Below, piece after piece: positions 25,892 to 35,319 of a stretch of DNA of 64,000 bases. The notes under the pieces are model-generated. The model was given only the letters and a program-made list of their open reading frames with translations, ran no database searches and had not been told where the DNA came from. The stretch comes from Legionella feeleii (GTDB taxonomy: Bacteria > Pseudomonadota > Gammaproteobacteria > Legionellales > Legionellaceae), in the NCBI RefSeq assembly GCF_001467625.1, contig NZ_LNYB01000016.1, forward strand, positions 1 through 64,000. Direction: 5' to 3'. The translations under genes and the position numbers were made by a program. Positions within the stretch are counted from its first letter, which is position 1. The number at the start of each line of letters is the position of its first letter.

Positions 25892-27589
25892 ATGCGTAAA
25901 ATAACAACACTCCTGTTTTGCCTCTTATATTCGTTTTCTCTTTATGCTTCTTGGGAGCCTCGTATTGAACAAGTAAAGCACAATTTTGTTCCTGAATTGA
26001 GTAACCAGGTATTTCGTGATCAAATTATTAAATTGATTCGGGCATCAGCAATCGCGCAAAACACTGCACAATCTAAACTGAATGATTTGGATGCTACATG
26101 GAGTAACCCTTACCAAAAAATGGATTGGAGTGTAAAAATCACTGTCTACCATCAAGGAAAACCGGTGGGTAAGGGGTGTGCCAATGGAGCGCGGTTAACG
26201 GATACTTTAAAAAAAGCGACGGCTTTGGCGCTGGATCTCCACGCTGCTGATCAATTAACACCAGAACAGCTTAAGCAATACCGTTTTAAAGTTGATTTTG
26301 ATTATTATCCAGCGAAAATTTATTCCTTTATCGAATACAATGAGCAGGGACTCGAGTTGGTTGGCAGCCGTGTTGCAGTTAGAAGGGTAGATACCAAAGC
26401 AGTTGCGCAGCAAATAAAAAACAGTGAACATTATTTGTTAGAAACGATGCATCCGCAATTGCATGGGTTCTTTAAGTTTTATGATGCACGTGACGACAAA
26501 CAAGAAAGTTTATTACGAACTATTTATTCCTCATCCAGTTTATATACGCTATTGAAACTTTATGCTTTAAACAGAAATCCACAGCTACAGCAGAAATTTA
26601 AATCCATCGCCGATTTTATTCTATCAAATCAGGTAACGGAGGGGCCTAATGCTGGTGGTTTTTATTATGGTTTTGATCCCAATACAAATCAGAAAACCTG
26701 TGTAGTTGTAGTGGGAACGACTTCGAAAACCATTTTTACTTTGTTAGAACTTGCCCGGCTCTACAAGGATGACCCGAAGTATTTACAGTCAGCCAGAAAA
26801 GCAGGGGATTGGTTGTTGACGATGGTAGAGCAGGATGGCAGGGTAAAACCTATTGCTCGCTGTGATCACGGAGGTTGGCAATATAATGAAAAGCAATCAT
26901 TTCTGTATTCTGGGCAAGTCTTATCTGCGTTATCGAGACTTTACGCAGTGACACAAGATAAACGTTACTATGAGGGAGCAGCCAGGATTGCCAATCGTTT
27001 TGTCGATTTGGTGAATACACAAGGCCCTTTAGTCGGTGATAATTATCGCCCGGCAAATTCTATCTCTACAAGTTGGGTGATGATGTCTTTGATTGATTTT
27101 GCCAAGATAGATAATGCCCCTGTTTACCGGGATACGATCCAACGTGTTGGCAGCAAAATTCTATCTCGCCAGATTATTAATAGGGATGATCTCTATAATA
27201 ACGGCCGCTATCTCGATGCTATGTCGGCGAGTGGTAATGGCTGGATTAATGAAGTCATGGGTGTGTTTTACGAATTTTGTAACGCAAACCATTTGGCGAA
27301 TTGCCAACAGTATAAACAGGCTATTATTTTATCAAGTCGTTGGTTATTGCAAAATGCGTACACCAAGGAAAACACTTACAATGTCAAAAATCCTGCCCGA
27401 GCGATAGGAGGCTTTATTACCAACTTTAGAACACAAACAGTTCGTACTGATGCGGTTTGTCACGGGGTTAATAGCCTAATCAGCTTATTGGCAATTGTAG
27501 GGCCGCAAGAGCAGGTTTTACTGGAATTGCCTGAGCGGCCGTTGTCGGAAGTGTTGCCTTTATTGCGTAATGGCAATGGATTTATGTAA
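25892..27589 (+). CDS. Exported (alpha/alpha) barrel-like protein with AMMECR1-like N-terminal part
   Basis: The ATG at 25892 starts a clear signal peptide (MRKITTLLFCLLYSFSLYA, residues 1-19); a longer frame from 25829 would bury it. AGGA lies about 10 bases upstream. Of the 565 residues, about 30-170 include SVKITVYHQGKPVGKGC and LTDTLKKATALALDL, which look like an AMMECR1-type strand-helix unit. From about 190 on, repeated helix pairs with TSSKTIFTLLELARLY, FLYSGQVLSALSRLY and STSWVMMSLIDFA suggest an (alpha/alpha)6 toroid, as in glycan-processing or lanthionine-type enzymes. Acts outside the cytoplasm. No function can be assigned with confidence. Confidence 0.72.
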   Translation: MRKITTLLFCLLYSFSLYASWEPRIEQVKHNFVPELSNQVFRDQIIKLIRASAIAQNTAQSKLNDLDATWSNPYQKMDWSVKITVYHQGKPVGKGCANGARLTDTLKKATALALDLHAADQLTPEQLKQYRFKVDFDYYPAKIYSFIEYNEQGLELVGSRVAVRRVDTKAVAQQIKNSEHYLLETMHPQLHGFFKFYDARDDKQESLLRTIYSSSSLYTLLKLYALNRNPQLQQKFKSIADFILSNQVTEGPNAGGFYYGFDPNTNQKTCVVVVGTTSKTIFTLLELARLYKDDPKYLQSARKAGDWLLTMVEQDGRVKPIARCDHGGWQYNEKQSFLYSGQVLSALSRLYAVTQDKRYYEGAARIANRFVDLVNTQGPLVGDNYRPANSISTSWVMMSLIDFAKIDNAPVYRDTIQRVGSKILSRQIINRDDLYNNGRYLDAMSASGNGWINEVMGVFYEFCNANHLANCQQYKQAIILSSRWLLQNAYTKENTYNVKNPARAIGGFITNFRTQTVRTDAVCHGVNSLISLLAIVGPQEQVLLELPERPLSEVLPLLRNGNGFM

Positions 27590-27654
27590 CTACGGAATTA
27601 TTGATCCGGTGGCGCGAGTCAGTATTCACGCGGTATGTTAGGATAAAAACGGAG

Positions 27655-27673
27655 GCCGCTTTAATAAAGCGGC
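27655..27673 (-). terminator. Hairpin overlapping the end of the YbdK-type gene
   Basis: GCCGCTTT and AAAGCGGC with loop AAT overlap the last codons and stop of the minus-strand gene; on that strand it is followed by CTCCGTTTTTA. It fits a rho-independent terminator. Confidence 0.55.
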
Positions 27674-28869
27674 TCCTGCTGTAAAAATTCATTGACATTG
27701 TGTTTGACGACTTCCTTAAAGCAATTAGTCTGTGCAAACACGTTTCTTTGCCGTTCAGAACTGGTGCCACGAGTTAAAATGGTTTGCAAGGTTGAAAAAT
27801 AATGCTGGTAATTAAGTTGTTTAATATAAGGTTGTAGTTTTTCAACCCATTCTTCCAAGTCATTTCTCATTAACTTTATTTTGCCATCGGTGTTCATGAC
27901 CAACTCGGCATCCAAACCATATCGAATAGCTCGCCATTTATTTTCCCGTGATAGCCAGTAGGGTGGATAGGCCACTGATTCAAGCCAACTGCCATTATCA
28001 CTAAACCAGTGAGCGAGAGTATGGATAAAGGCAACAATTGCAAGCGTTTCAGACAGCGTGGCTGCGCCATCGCAAACTCGAATTTCCAGTGTGCCAAAAC
28101 CAGGACTTGGTCGCAGATCCCACCATAAATCTTTCAGTGATTTTATCGATCCACAGGATTTTAGTGTCTTGTAAAGATGTTCGAAATCTTGCCATTTTCG
28201 CACCTGATAAGGTTGTCCAGCCGTTGGTAATGATTCATAAGTAGTCGGTCGGCAAGATGATAATCCGGTATCAATCCCTTGCCAAAAAGGGGAGCTTGAA
28301 GATAGTGCCAGCAAATGAGGTAAAAAATACATAAAAAAATTATTAAAACGAATGCAATCTTCGCCACTGGACATACCCAAATGGACGTGTAAACCAAAAA
28401 CACTCATGCGGCGGGTAAGCCACTGGTTGCGATCGATTAACTCTTGATAGCGAGCAGTCGGAGAAATTATCCAGTCGGAATATTTGGAAAAAGGATGGGA
28501 GCCTGTGGTTGCAAGCAACAGGTTTAGTTCTTTTGTGACAGTTTGTAAGTCAGTTAATGTTTGGTAGAGATCCTCTTCAACGTGCTGTACGGAATGGCAT
28601 TTATCCGTGTTAATTTCGATGGTGCTTAGATAAAATTCCGGTTTCACTTTTTCTAGAGGTGTAGTGGCTTCTAATAGCTCTTCTGCACGTGAGCATAAAT
28701 TATAATCAGTGGCGTCAATGAGTTGTAATTCAACTTCTACTCCTAAAGTAAGAATACCATTGCTGCGAAAATAAATTTCGTTTTCTTCCGACGAGGCTAA
28801 TGTGGTTGGTGAAGCAGGAATTTCGAATTCGGGAAATGTTAATAAGGATTCATAGCGTTGATTTTTCAT
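27661..28869 (-). CDS. YbdK-type carboxylate-amine ligase (glutamate-cysteine ligase 2 family)
   Basis: 402 residues of the GCS2 family. The family markers are present: LGVEVELQLID near residue 42, the FYLSTIEINTDKC segment, LLATTGSHPFSKYSD, GLHVHLGMSSGED and the C-terminal RNVFAQ. Members join an amino acid to a carboxylate with ATP; E. coli YbdK has only weak gamma-glutamylcysteine synthetase activity, so a glutathione role should not be assumed. Cytoplasmic. It converges on the exported barrel protein gene and is divergent from the MarR gene, which raises the possibility that the regulator also controls it. Confidence 0.85.
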   Translation of the reverse strand: MKNQRYESLLTFPEFEIPASPTTLASSEENEIYFRSNGILTLGVEVELQLIDATDYNLCSRAEELLEATTPLEKVKPEFYLSTIEINTDKCHSVQHVEEDLYQTLTDLQTVTKELNLLLATTGSHPFSKYSDWIISPTARYQELIDRNQWLTRRMSVFGLHVHLGMSSGEDCIRFNNFFMYFLPHLLALSSSSPFWQGIDTGLSSCRPTTYESLPTAGQPYQVRKWQDFEHLYKTLKSCGSIKSLKDLWWDLRPSPGFGTLEIRVCDGAATLSETLAIVAFIHTLAHWFSDNGSWLESVAYPPYWLSRENKWRAIRYGLDAELVMNTDGKIKLMRNDLEEWVEKLQPYIKQLNYQHYFSTLQTILTRGTSSERQRNVFAQTNCFKEVVKHNVNEFLQQEPLY

Positions 28870-29066
28870 CAGTTAATCCTTCTTTTTATTATTATTAATT
28901 ATTTTGATTTAAAACAACCAGGTATCATGAATTTTTCAATTCAGATTTGTTAGGGACAACTAGTCTGTCCTTACTATATTTACAAAGGCTCCTACAGTTG
29001 TATGGAATAGTTGAGTACAATAGATGTTCTATTAAAAATCTATAACTGTTGAAATAATTGGTACAC

Positions 29067-29092
29067 AAACTATTTTTTCATACTAATAGTTT
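29067..29092. promoter_or_regulatory. Inverted repeat upstream of the MarR gene
   Basis: AAACTATT and AATAGTTT with a 10-base spacer, ending 42 bases before the regulator's ATG and within the 265-base divergent region shared with the YbdK-type gene. Perfect 8-base arms fit a dimeric winged-helix regulator, possibly autoregulation. Confidence 0.4.
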
Positions 29093-29134
29093 AGGCGACT
29101 CATTTCAACCCTGGGCGAGTTAGAAGACTTATTC

Positions 29135-29611
29135 ATGAACAATTTTGATAATAATGCATTAGAAAAAATTCAGGTCGATGCACAATCTGAGCAGCGATCA
29201 AAAATGATCATGCTTGCCTTGCGTAAAGTGATGCAACAGATGGATCATCACTCCAGACGTTTAAATAAATGTTATGGGCTTACTGTACCTCAAATTATAT
29301 GTTTGTATGAGATTTATGAAACAGGCATCATGACGCTTTCAGTTCTGTCAAAGCGAGTTTATTTATCTACCAGTACTTTGGTGGGTGTTATCGATCGCCT
29401 GGAAGAAAAGGGTTTTGTTAATCGCACCAGAGATTCGAAGGATCGCCGTATTATTTTTATCGACATCACCAATAAAGGAAAAGAATTTGTTTGTTCTTCC
29501 CCCTATCTTCTCCATAATCGCTTGAATGAAAATTTACAGACTTTAGCCAAGGAGGAGCAAATAGCACTGGCTAATTCTGTGGATTTATTAGTTAATATAT
29601 TGAAAGAATAA
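29135..29611 (+). CDS. MarR-family transcriptional regulator
   Basis: 158 residues with the MarR winged helix-turn-helix in the centre: LTVPQIICLYEIYETG, then a recognition helix in VYLSTSTLVGVIDRLEEKGFV and a wing with RDSKDRRIIFIDITNKGKE. Flanking helices form the dimer. Such regulators often repress a neighbouring gene and respond to small phenolic or oxidising ligands; no conserved sensing Cys is evident (Cys near residue 46 and 126). The nearest candidate target is the divergent YbdK-type gene. The ribosome site is weak. Confidence 0.87.
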   Translation: MNNFDNNALEKIQVDAQSEQRSKMIMLALRKVMQQMDHHSRRLNKCYGLTVPQIICLYEIYETGIMTLSVLSKRVYLSTSTLVGVIDRLEEKGFVNRTRDSKDRRIIFIDITNKGKEFVCSSPYLLHNRLNENLQTLAKEEQIALANSVDLLVNILKE

Positions 29612-29677
29612 TAAGTATGGACTTAGGCTAGGGTAATCAAAATCCATCTCATCTCTTTACTGAATAAACAGCATTGG

Positions 29678-31855
29678 TTAACTTAAAGAAGCGATGTAAA
29701 CTAATGACTCAAATTGATTTGCAGATAATGGTTCACTAAATAGAAATCCTTGTCCATAATGACATCCATTGTCTATAAGGAATTTTAATTGACTCTCTGT
29801 GGTGATTCCTTCAGCGATGATTTTTTTTTGTAGTTTTTTTGCCAGCTGGATAATTACTTCAATAATGATTGCAGAATTACTTTCATTCTCAATATTCATA
29901 ACAAATGATTTATCAATCTTTAAGGTGCTAATCGGTAAGTTTTTCAAACGGGTTAACGAGGAATGCCCTGTGCCAAAATCATCAAGAGCCAAGTTGAGGC
30001 CATTTTTCTCTAAAGCGATTATATTTTTTTCAACACCCACTCGATTTTCTAATAAAGCAGTTTCGGTCAATTCCAAAGTGAGTATATTTGGATTAATGTG
30101 ATGTTTTCTTAAAGTAGACTTTATTTGCCGTATAAAATTGGAATTGGACAATTGAGCCGGAGATAAGTTGATCGAAAATTGCAGGGGCTTTTGATATTTA
30201 TCATTCCAAATTTCAATTTGCTTACAAGCATTTTCTAATACCCAGTTACCTAGAGGAATCATCATTCCCAATTTTTCTGCAATACTAATAAAGTCTTGAG
30301 GGATAATTTTTCCCAAGAGCTTATTTTTCCAACGCAAAAGCACTTCACCACCAATGACTTGCCTGGTCAGTAAATGATAGATAGGTTGATAGCTTAGATA
30401 GAATTCATTTTTCTTAAGGGCAGCGCGTAACTGAGTTGCTATATCCAACTCATGTGAATATATTTTTGATAAATTTTTTGTATAGAATGTATAGGTATTT
30501 TTACCTGATGTTTTAGCGCGATACATCGCAGTATCAGCATTTTTTAATAAATCATGATACGTAGTGCCATCTGATGGATAGATAGCAATACCAATACTGG
30601 CTCCAGTATAAAGTAGTTTGCCCTTAATACGGAATGGTTTATTCAAGATAGTAATTAATTTGTGTGCTACCAGATTAGCATCATTTTGTGAATTAATTTC
30701 TGTAAGGATGATCCCAAATTCGTCGCCACCTAATCGGGCACAATAATCACTCATTCGTATGGATTTTTTTAAGCGCATGGAAACTGCTTTAATTAACGCA
30801 TCTCCCACATCATGTCCTATCGAATCATTAACGGATTTAAAGTTGTCTAAGTCTAAATATAAAAGAGTAAATTTATGATTATAGCGTTTAGCATTTTCTA
30901 TCATTTTATTGGTGGTTTCTTCAAACGCCCGCCTATTCAGTAAAAAAGTGAGAGGATCGTAGGTGGATAGCTGTTCAAATTTCTCTTTCTGTTGTTGTAA
31001 TTCTTTTTGACTTTCAAGCGCGAAATCATAACTAGAAAGATAACTTAATATCAATGCGAAAAAGGGGATTAAATAGATTAATAATTGTATTAATAGCGCA
31101 CTAAGATAAACGGTATCATAAATATGCGTTGAACCAAAGATCATATAGCAAGATATAACAATTTGAGCGACCGCAATATAAAAAATAGAATGAGTTAATA
31201 TGGAGAATTTTTTCTTAATTAGCCGGGGATAAATAGCGAATATCAAATACACGTATAGACATAAATTGATTATACCAAATGGGTGTATAATGGTGTTTTC
31301 TGAATAGACAATTTGAGGCAGTTTTTCTACTTTTTTAAGCCAATGCATACAGTAATAATTACTGGCAAGAATAAATAGGCTTGTTAAAATTAATAAACTT
31401 AATACTAAATACCGTTGCTTTAATTTTTTTAGTAAGCAACCGCTTAAGCCAACTATTAACAGTATTCCCGCGAAAATAGTTGACAGAACCCAAACATAGG
31501 CATGTAAATTTTCAACGCTTTTACTTAATGGGGATGCCCATTCGTTAGCCAGGGTAAATGCAGTATTGAAGTAGGCTGCAAATAAATAAGCGAAGCCTAG
31601 ACTGAGCGCTACATTATCTTTTGTTAATTTATAATGGGTGAATGCAAGTAAGGTGATTATGGTCGCAATAATTGAAATAGACCAATAATAGAGAGCATGA
31701 TAAATAATGATTGATTTACTCGACCAGTCAGGAACTGCTAATTTAAAGCCAAATAGTATCCCCAATGTCGGTAATATAATCACCATTACAATAAAGATTA
31801 CAAACAGTTTAGGCATTGTTATTAATATGCCATTGCTATATGAATTCTTAGTCAT
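29678..31855 (-). CDS. Membrane-bound GGDEF-EAL protein
   Basis: 725 residues. The first 285 hold about eight hydrophobic helices, a MASE-like membrane sensor. The GGDEF domain has an intact GGDEF (about 376-380) and should be able to make cyclic di-GMP; RMSD, an RxxD inhibitory site, lies just upstream. The EAL domain has EVL instead of EAL (GGEVLLRW) but keeps the first Glu, the NLSPAQL, LDDFGTGHSS and KIDKSFV motifs, and AEGITTESQ. It may therefore act as cyclase, phosphodiesterase or both. Signal unknown. It is convergent with the MarR gene and 211 bases from the AddA-like gene. Confidence 0.9.
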   Translation of the reverse strand: MTKNSYSNGILITMPKLFVIFIVMVIILPTLGILFGFKLAVPDWSSKSIIIYHALYYWSISIIATIITLLAFTHYKLTKDNVALSLGFAYLFAAYFNTAFTLANEWASPLSKSVENLHAYVWVLSTIFAGILLIVGLSGCLLKKLKQRYLVLSLLILTSLFILASNYYCMHWLKKVEKLPQIVYSENTIIHPFGIINLCLYVYLIFAIYPRLIKKKFSILTHSIFYIAVAQIVISCYMIFGSTHIYDTVYLSALLIQLLIYLIPFFALILSYLSSYDFALESQKELQQQKEKFEQLSTYDPLTFLLNRRAFEETTNKMIENAKRYNHKFTLLYLDLDNFKSVNDSIGHDVGDALIKAVSMRLKKSIRMSDYCARLGGDEFGIILTEINSQNDANLVAHKLITILNKPFRIKGKLLYTGASIGIAIYPSDGTTYHDLLKNADTAMYRAKTSGKNTYTFYTKNLSKIYSHELDIATQLRAALKKNEFYLSYQPIYHLLTRQVIGGEVLLRWKNKLLGKIIPQDFISIAEKLGMMIPLGNWVLENACKQIEIWNDKYQKPLQFSINLSPAQLSNSNFIRQIKSTLRKHHINPNILTLELTETALLENRVGVEKNIIALEKNGLNLALDDFGTGHSSLTRLKNLPISTLKIDKSFVMNIENESNSAIIIEVIIQLAKKLQKKIIAEGITTESQLKFLIDNGCHYGQGFLFSEPLSANQFESLVYIASLS

Positions 31856-32066
31856 CCAATAACTCGAATATATCCATACCTACGTGTTTATCAAATTATT
31901 AAAATGATATTTAAATATAGATAATACTGCTATCTAAAACAACGCCTATTACACCGGCAATCATTTTTTAGTCAGATATGTATAATATTTGATTAGTCGG
32001 GGGCTATCCTTTCCCTTTCTCGTATTCATAGATTTTCCAGATGCTAATTTGATGTGGAAGCACGGC

Positions 32067-35000
32067 TTACTCAGTAGATGACAGGGCTAAGTGGCCAGTA
32101 TAGTCCCATTGTACCCAATGACCGCTAGCCAGGTAATAGAGCCCACATTTAATCGGTTCGCTTCTTAGTGCGGCCAAAAGACGAGCATACTCATTCACTT
32201 GTTGTTGGTGATTTTTTTGGGCTTCTATTTGTTCACTGCCAGTTTTGAAATCAATGATCCAACGACATCCTTGAGCGATAAAGGTTCTGTCAATAATTCT
32301 GGTGCTAACCGTTCCTTGCTCGCTAACCAGTAATTCGTATTCATTTTTTTCTTCTGCATGAGGTTGTATTAACCATTGGCCAATTGGATCTTTAAACAAA
32401 TGGGCTATTTGTTGTTGTAGCATTGCATAAACGCTGTCTTGTTCTGTCTTATCCAAACCTAGACTTTTAAGTTGATTCATGACAAGTGGCCAAGGTAGAT
32501 TTTCACTGGTGCCGGGGTGGTGATCACAAATCCATTGCAACAATTCATGCGCCACTATTCCCAGTTGGCGTGCATTACTATCTGCTGGCAAAAGAGTCGT
32601 TGCCGGTGTTTTGGAGAAAGACATCGACGGTAAGTCCGCATAGAAGGATAAAGGCAGTCGATAAAGTTCGGGTAATTTTTCGGAAGGCATAATCGCTTGC
32701 AATCTTTCTTCCTGAGTAAGAAATTCTTCGTGTTTTAAAAAGCTGCGAAAAGTTCCCTGGCTTTCTTTTTCACTACTATCAAAGAGGAAAAGTCTTTTTT
32801 TAGCACGTGTCACCGCAACATAAAGTAAACGCTGTAATTCATAACTATTTTTTTCGCTATCCAGTTTACCGAGATAATCATAAAGTAAGCACTGTTCTCG
32901 ATGCGCCGCTTTTACAGGAGAAACAAGCAATAGTTCGCCATGTTTTTTACTGGGTAATTTTAACCAGCGTAATAAAGGGTTATCTTGGTTTCTTGCTTTA
33001 GAGCTTAAGCCGGGCAAAATAACGCAATCAAATTCCAGTCCTTTGGATTTATGAATCGTCATCACATGTAAACGGGAAGGACTGGTACGTTGTGAATACA
33101 AGCGATTAAATTCGTTGTTAAAATAATCCCACTCAGGTAATTGACCGTTGGGAGTACATCGATCAATCAAGAGCCAGAATTGCTCCAGGTCGGCTTGCTC
33201 GGTGGCAGTTAAAATTTTATCACCATGGAGTTGTCGGAAAGACTGTGCTATCCAGCCAGAGAATGATTGTTGATGGCGACAAGCTAAGGCCTCTTGCAAC
33301 ACGGTATAAACAAAACGAGCCCGTGTACGTCCTTCTTCACTAAGGCTAACGATGTTGTCTAACTGCGACAACGCATGATAAATGGATTTTTTCTTATCAA
33401 AATTGGCTAGCAAATGAAGATCAGCCAAAGATAATCCAGCACAGGGACTTCTCAGTAATGCCAGCCAGGCTAGCCGATTCGCTGGTCTGAGCAAGGCTTG
33501 GGTTAATGACCAAAGGTCGCGGAGATGTGGAAGCCTGGCTAATAGTTCAATCTCTACACCCTGAAAGCTAATTTGTTGTTCGCGCAATAGCTGCATGATA
33601 TCAGTGAGTTGGTTACGTGAGCGCACCAGAATGGCAATGTCACTGTTGGGATTGGCCTCCAATTCTGCAACAACGCATTTAATTAAAGCTTGGGCTTCTT
33701 GCTGGCGATCGGGAAATTGTTGGGCTATGACGTAGCTGTTTCCATCAGCAGGCAGAACATTTGTTGATGGATGGAAGGAAACAGCACCCGACTCCATATC
33801 ATCGAGTTGGGGAAAAATAGTACGGAATTGGTGATTGACCCAATCTACCAGGGTTGCGGTAGAGCGAAAATTACAACACAATTCCAAGGGTGTTAATTGG
33901 ACAGGGCCTATTCCCTGTTGTTTTGCTTTAAGAAAAAGTCCCACTTCTGCTTGGCGAAAACGGTAAATGGATTGCATGGGATCACCCACCACAAAGAGAG
34001 TTTTACCATCATCAGGCTGCCAACCGCAGACTAATTTCGTCAGCAATTGAAACTGCTGAATTGAAGTATCCTGAAATTCATCTACTAACAAATGGTGAAT
34101 AGCGTTATCAAGAAAAAGTGTTAAATCTGTAGGATGTTCCTCATCACCGAGCGCAAGCAGGGCCTGCTGCGAAATGGCAGCAAAATCGACCTCATTTTGC
34201 TCACTGAAGATCAAATGTAAATGCCCGACTAATAAAGGAAGTAAAGTAAATAGCGCTTGCAAGACCTCCCATTGTTCAGGGTCATAGTGAGGGGCGGGTA
34301 AGTGTTGTACTCGTAGTAAGGCGTCAAGAAAATCAGGGGCATCTTCTAGTTGGCTGAGTATTGCCTTACTATTTTCTTTTAGATGATTATAGAGGTCATC
34401 CTCGCAAATCCCGCGTTTTAGCCCGACATGGTGATCAAAACTTTTTCTTAAATGACCTTGAGAGGTTAAAATCAATGCAGCCAGATTGGCCACCAGGGTT
34501 CTATCTAATTGCGCGAAGCTATGCCAGTTACGAAGGGAGTAGCGGGGGGAGTCCGGGTTTGTTTCAAGACTGGCGAATTGACGAACAAGCTGGCATAAAT
34601 CGTCCTGGCAATGGACAGGAGTGCTTTGTTTAAAACGAGTTAACTCGTGCTGTTCAATAAAGAGAAGCATTTGCTCATAGTTTGTTCGACTCTGAGCACG
34701 GGCAGAATATAAAGGGGTTAACCATTGATCTCGGTTAGCCAATAATTCACTCAATAATTCTAAAAATTTGTCTTGACGATTATCCAAATGCTGTAACAAA
34801 CATTTTAAGGGTTGGTGTAAATTGATATCACTAAGTGCATGCGCGAAGCAGGCTCTTGCCGCAGCTTGATAATGGCGCTCCGGGTATTCACTGATTTGTG
34901 CATAGGGAACTTGTTTTTCTTGCAGAGGGATTGCCTGACAGAGAGTCTGGCATAATGAATCAATAGTAATAATTCGTAAACGCCCTGGCTGTTGTAGAAG

Positions 35001-35312
35001 TTGCCAGCCTCGTTCTGCACAGCGATTGAGTGCTTCAGCAGCATAACTGTAGGTTTGTTGTTGGTGTGCAGAGGCAGGACAAAGACCGGAAGCAGCTTGC
35101 TGTAAAGCCAATATAATACGCTCTCGCATTTCACTGGCTGCTTTGCGCGTAAAGGTCAGAGCAACTATTTGTTCAGGCTCGTTGACGTGCCCCAATAATC
35201 TTAAATAACGTTGAGTCAGTATTTCAGTTTTACCAGAACCTGCCGGTGCTTGTACAATAAAAGACCGGCGAGGATCGGTAGCTTGTAGACGTTGTTGGCT
35301 ATCCTTAAGCAT
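32067..35312 (-). CDS. AddA/RecB-like helicase-nuclease
   Basis: 1081 residues. UvrD-type helicase motifs run in order: APAGSGKTEILTQRY (about 21-35), LTFTRKAASEMRER, LLVDEFQDTSIQQF near residue 412, VVGDPMQSIYRFRQAE, MTIHKSKGLEFDCVI, and LLYVAVTRAKKR. The C-terminal 200 residues form a PD-(D/E)xK nuclease with IDFKTG. This is the architecture of AddA and RecB, used for double-strand break end processing. No AddB or RecC/RecD partner occurs in the window. It starts 8 bases after the stop of the lysC-lysA gene, so both belong to one transcript. Confidence 0.85.
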   Translation of the reverse strand: MLKDSQQRLQATDPRRSFIVQAPAGSGKTEILTQRYLRLLGHVNEPEQIVALTFTRKAASEMRERIILALQQAASGLCPASAHQQQTYSYAAEALNRCAERGWQLLQQPGRLRIITIDSLCQTLCQAIPLQEKQVPYAQISEYPERHYQAAARACFAHALSDINLHQPLKCLLQHLDNRQDKFLELLSELLANRDQWLTPLYSARAQSRTNYEQMLLFIEQHELTRFKQSTPVHCQDDLCQLVRQFASLETNPDSPRYSLRNWHSFAQLDRTLVANLAALILTSQGHLRKSFDHHVGLKRGICEDDLYNHLKENSKAILSQLEDAPDFLDALLRVQHLPAPHYDPEQWEVLQALFTLLPLLVGHLHLIFSEQNEVDFAAISQQALLALGDEEHPTDLTLFLDNAIHHLLVDEFQDTSIQQFQLLTKLVCGWQPDDGKTLFVVGDPMQSIYRFRQAEVGLFLKAKQQGIGPVQLTPLELCCNFRSTATLVDWVNHQFRTIFPQLDDMESGAVSFHPSTNVLPADGNSYVIAQQFPDRQQEAQALIKCVVAELEANPNSDIAILVRSRNQLTDIMQLLREQQISFQGVEIELLARLPHLRDLWSLTQALLRPANRLAWLALLRSPCAGLSLADLHLLANFDKKKSIYHALSQLDNIVSLSEEGRTRARFVYTVLQEALACRHQQSFSGWIAQSFRQLHGDKILTATEQADLEQFWLLIDRCTPNGQLPEWDYFNNEFNRLYSQRTSPSRLHVMTIHKSKGLEFDCVILPGLSSKARNQDNPLLRWLKLPSKKHGELLLVSPVKAAHREQCLLYDYLGKLDSEKNSYELQRLLYVAVTRAKKRLFLFDSSEKESQGTFRSFLKHEEFLTQEERLQAIMPSEKLPELYRLPLSFYADLPSMSFSKTPATTLLPADSNARQLGIVAHELLQWICDHHPGTSENLPWPLVMNQLKSLGLDKTEQDSVYAMLQQQIAHLFKDPIGQWLIQPHAEEKNEYELLVSEQGTVSTRIIDRTFIAQGCRWIIDFKTGSEQIEAQKNHQQQVNEYARLLAALRSEPIKCGLYYLASGHWVQWDYTGHLALSSTE

Positions 35313-35319
35313 GTGAGTA

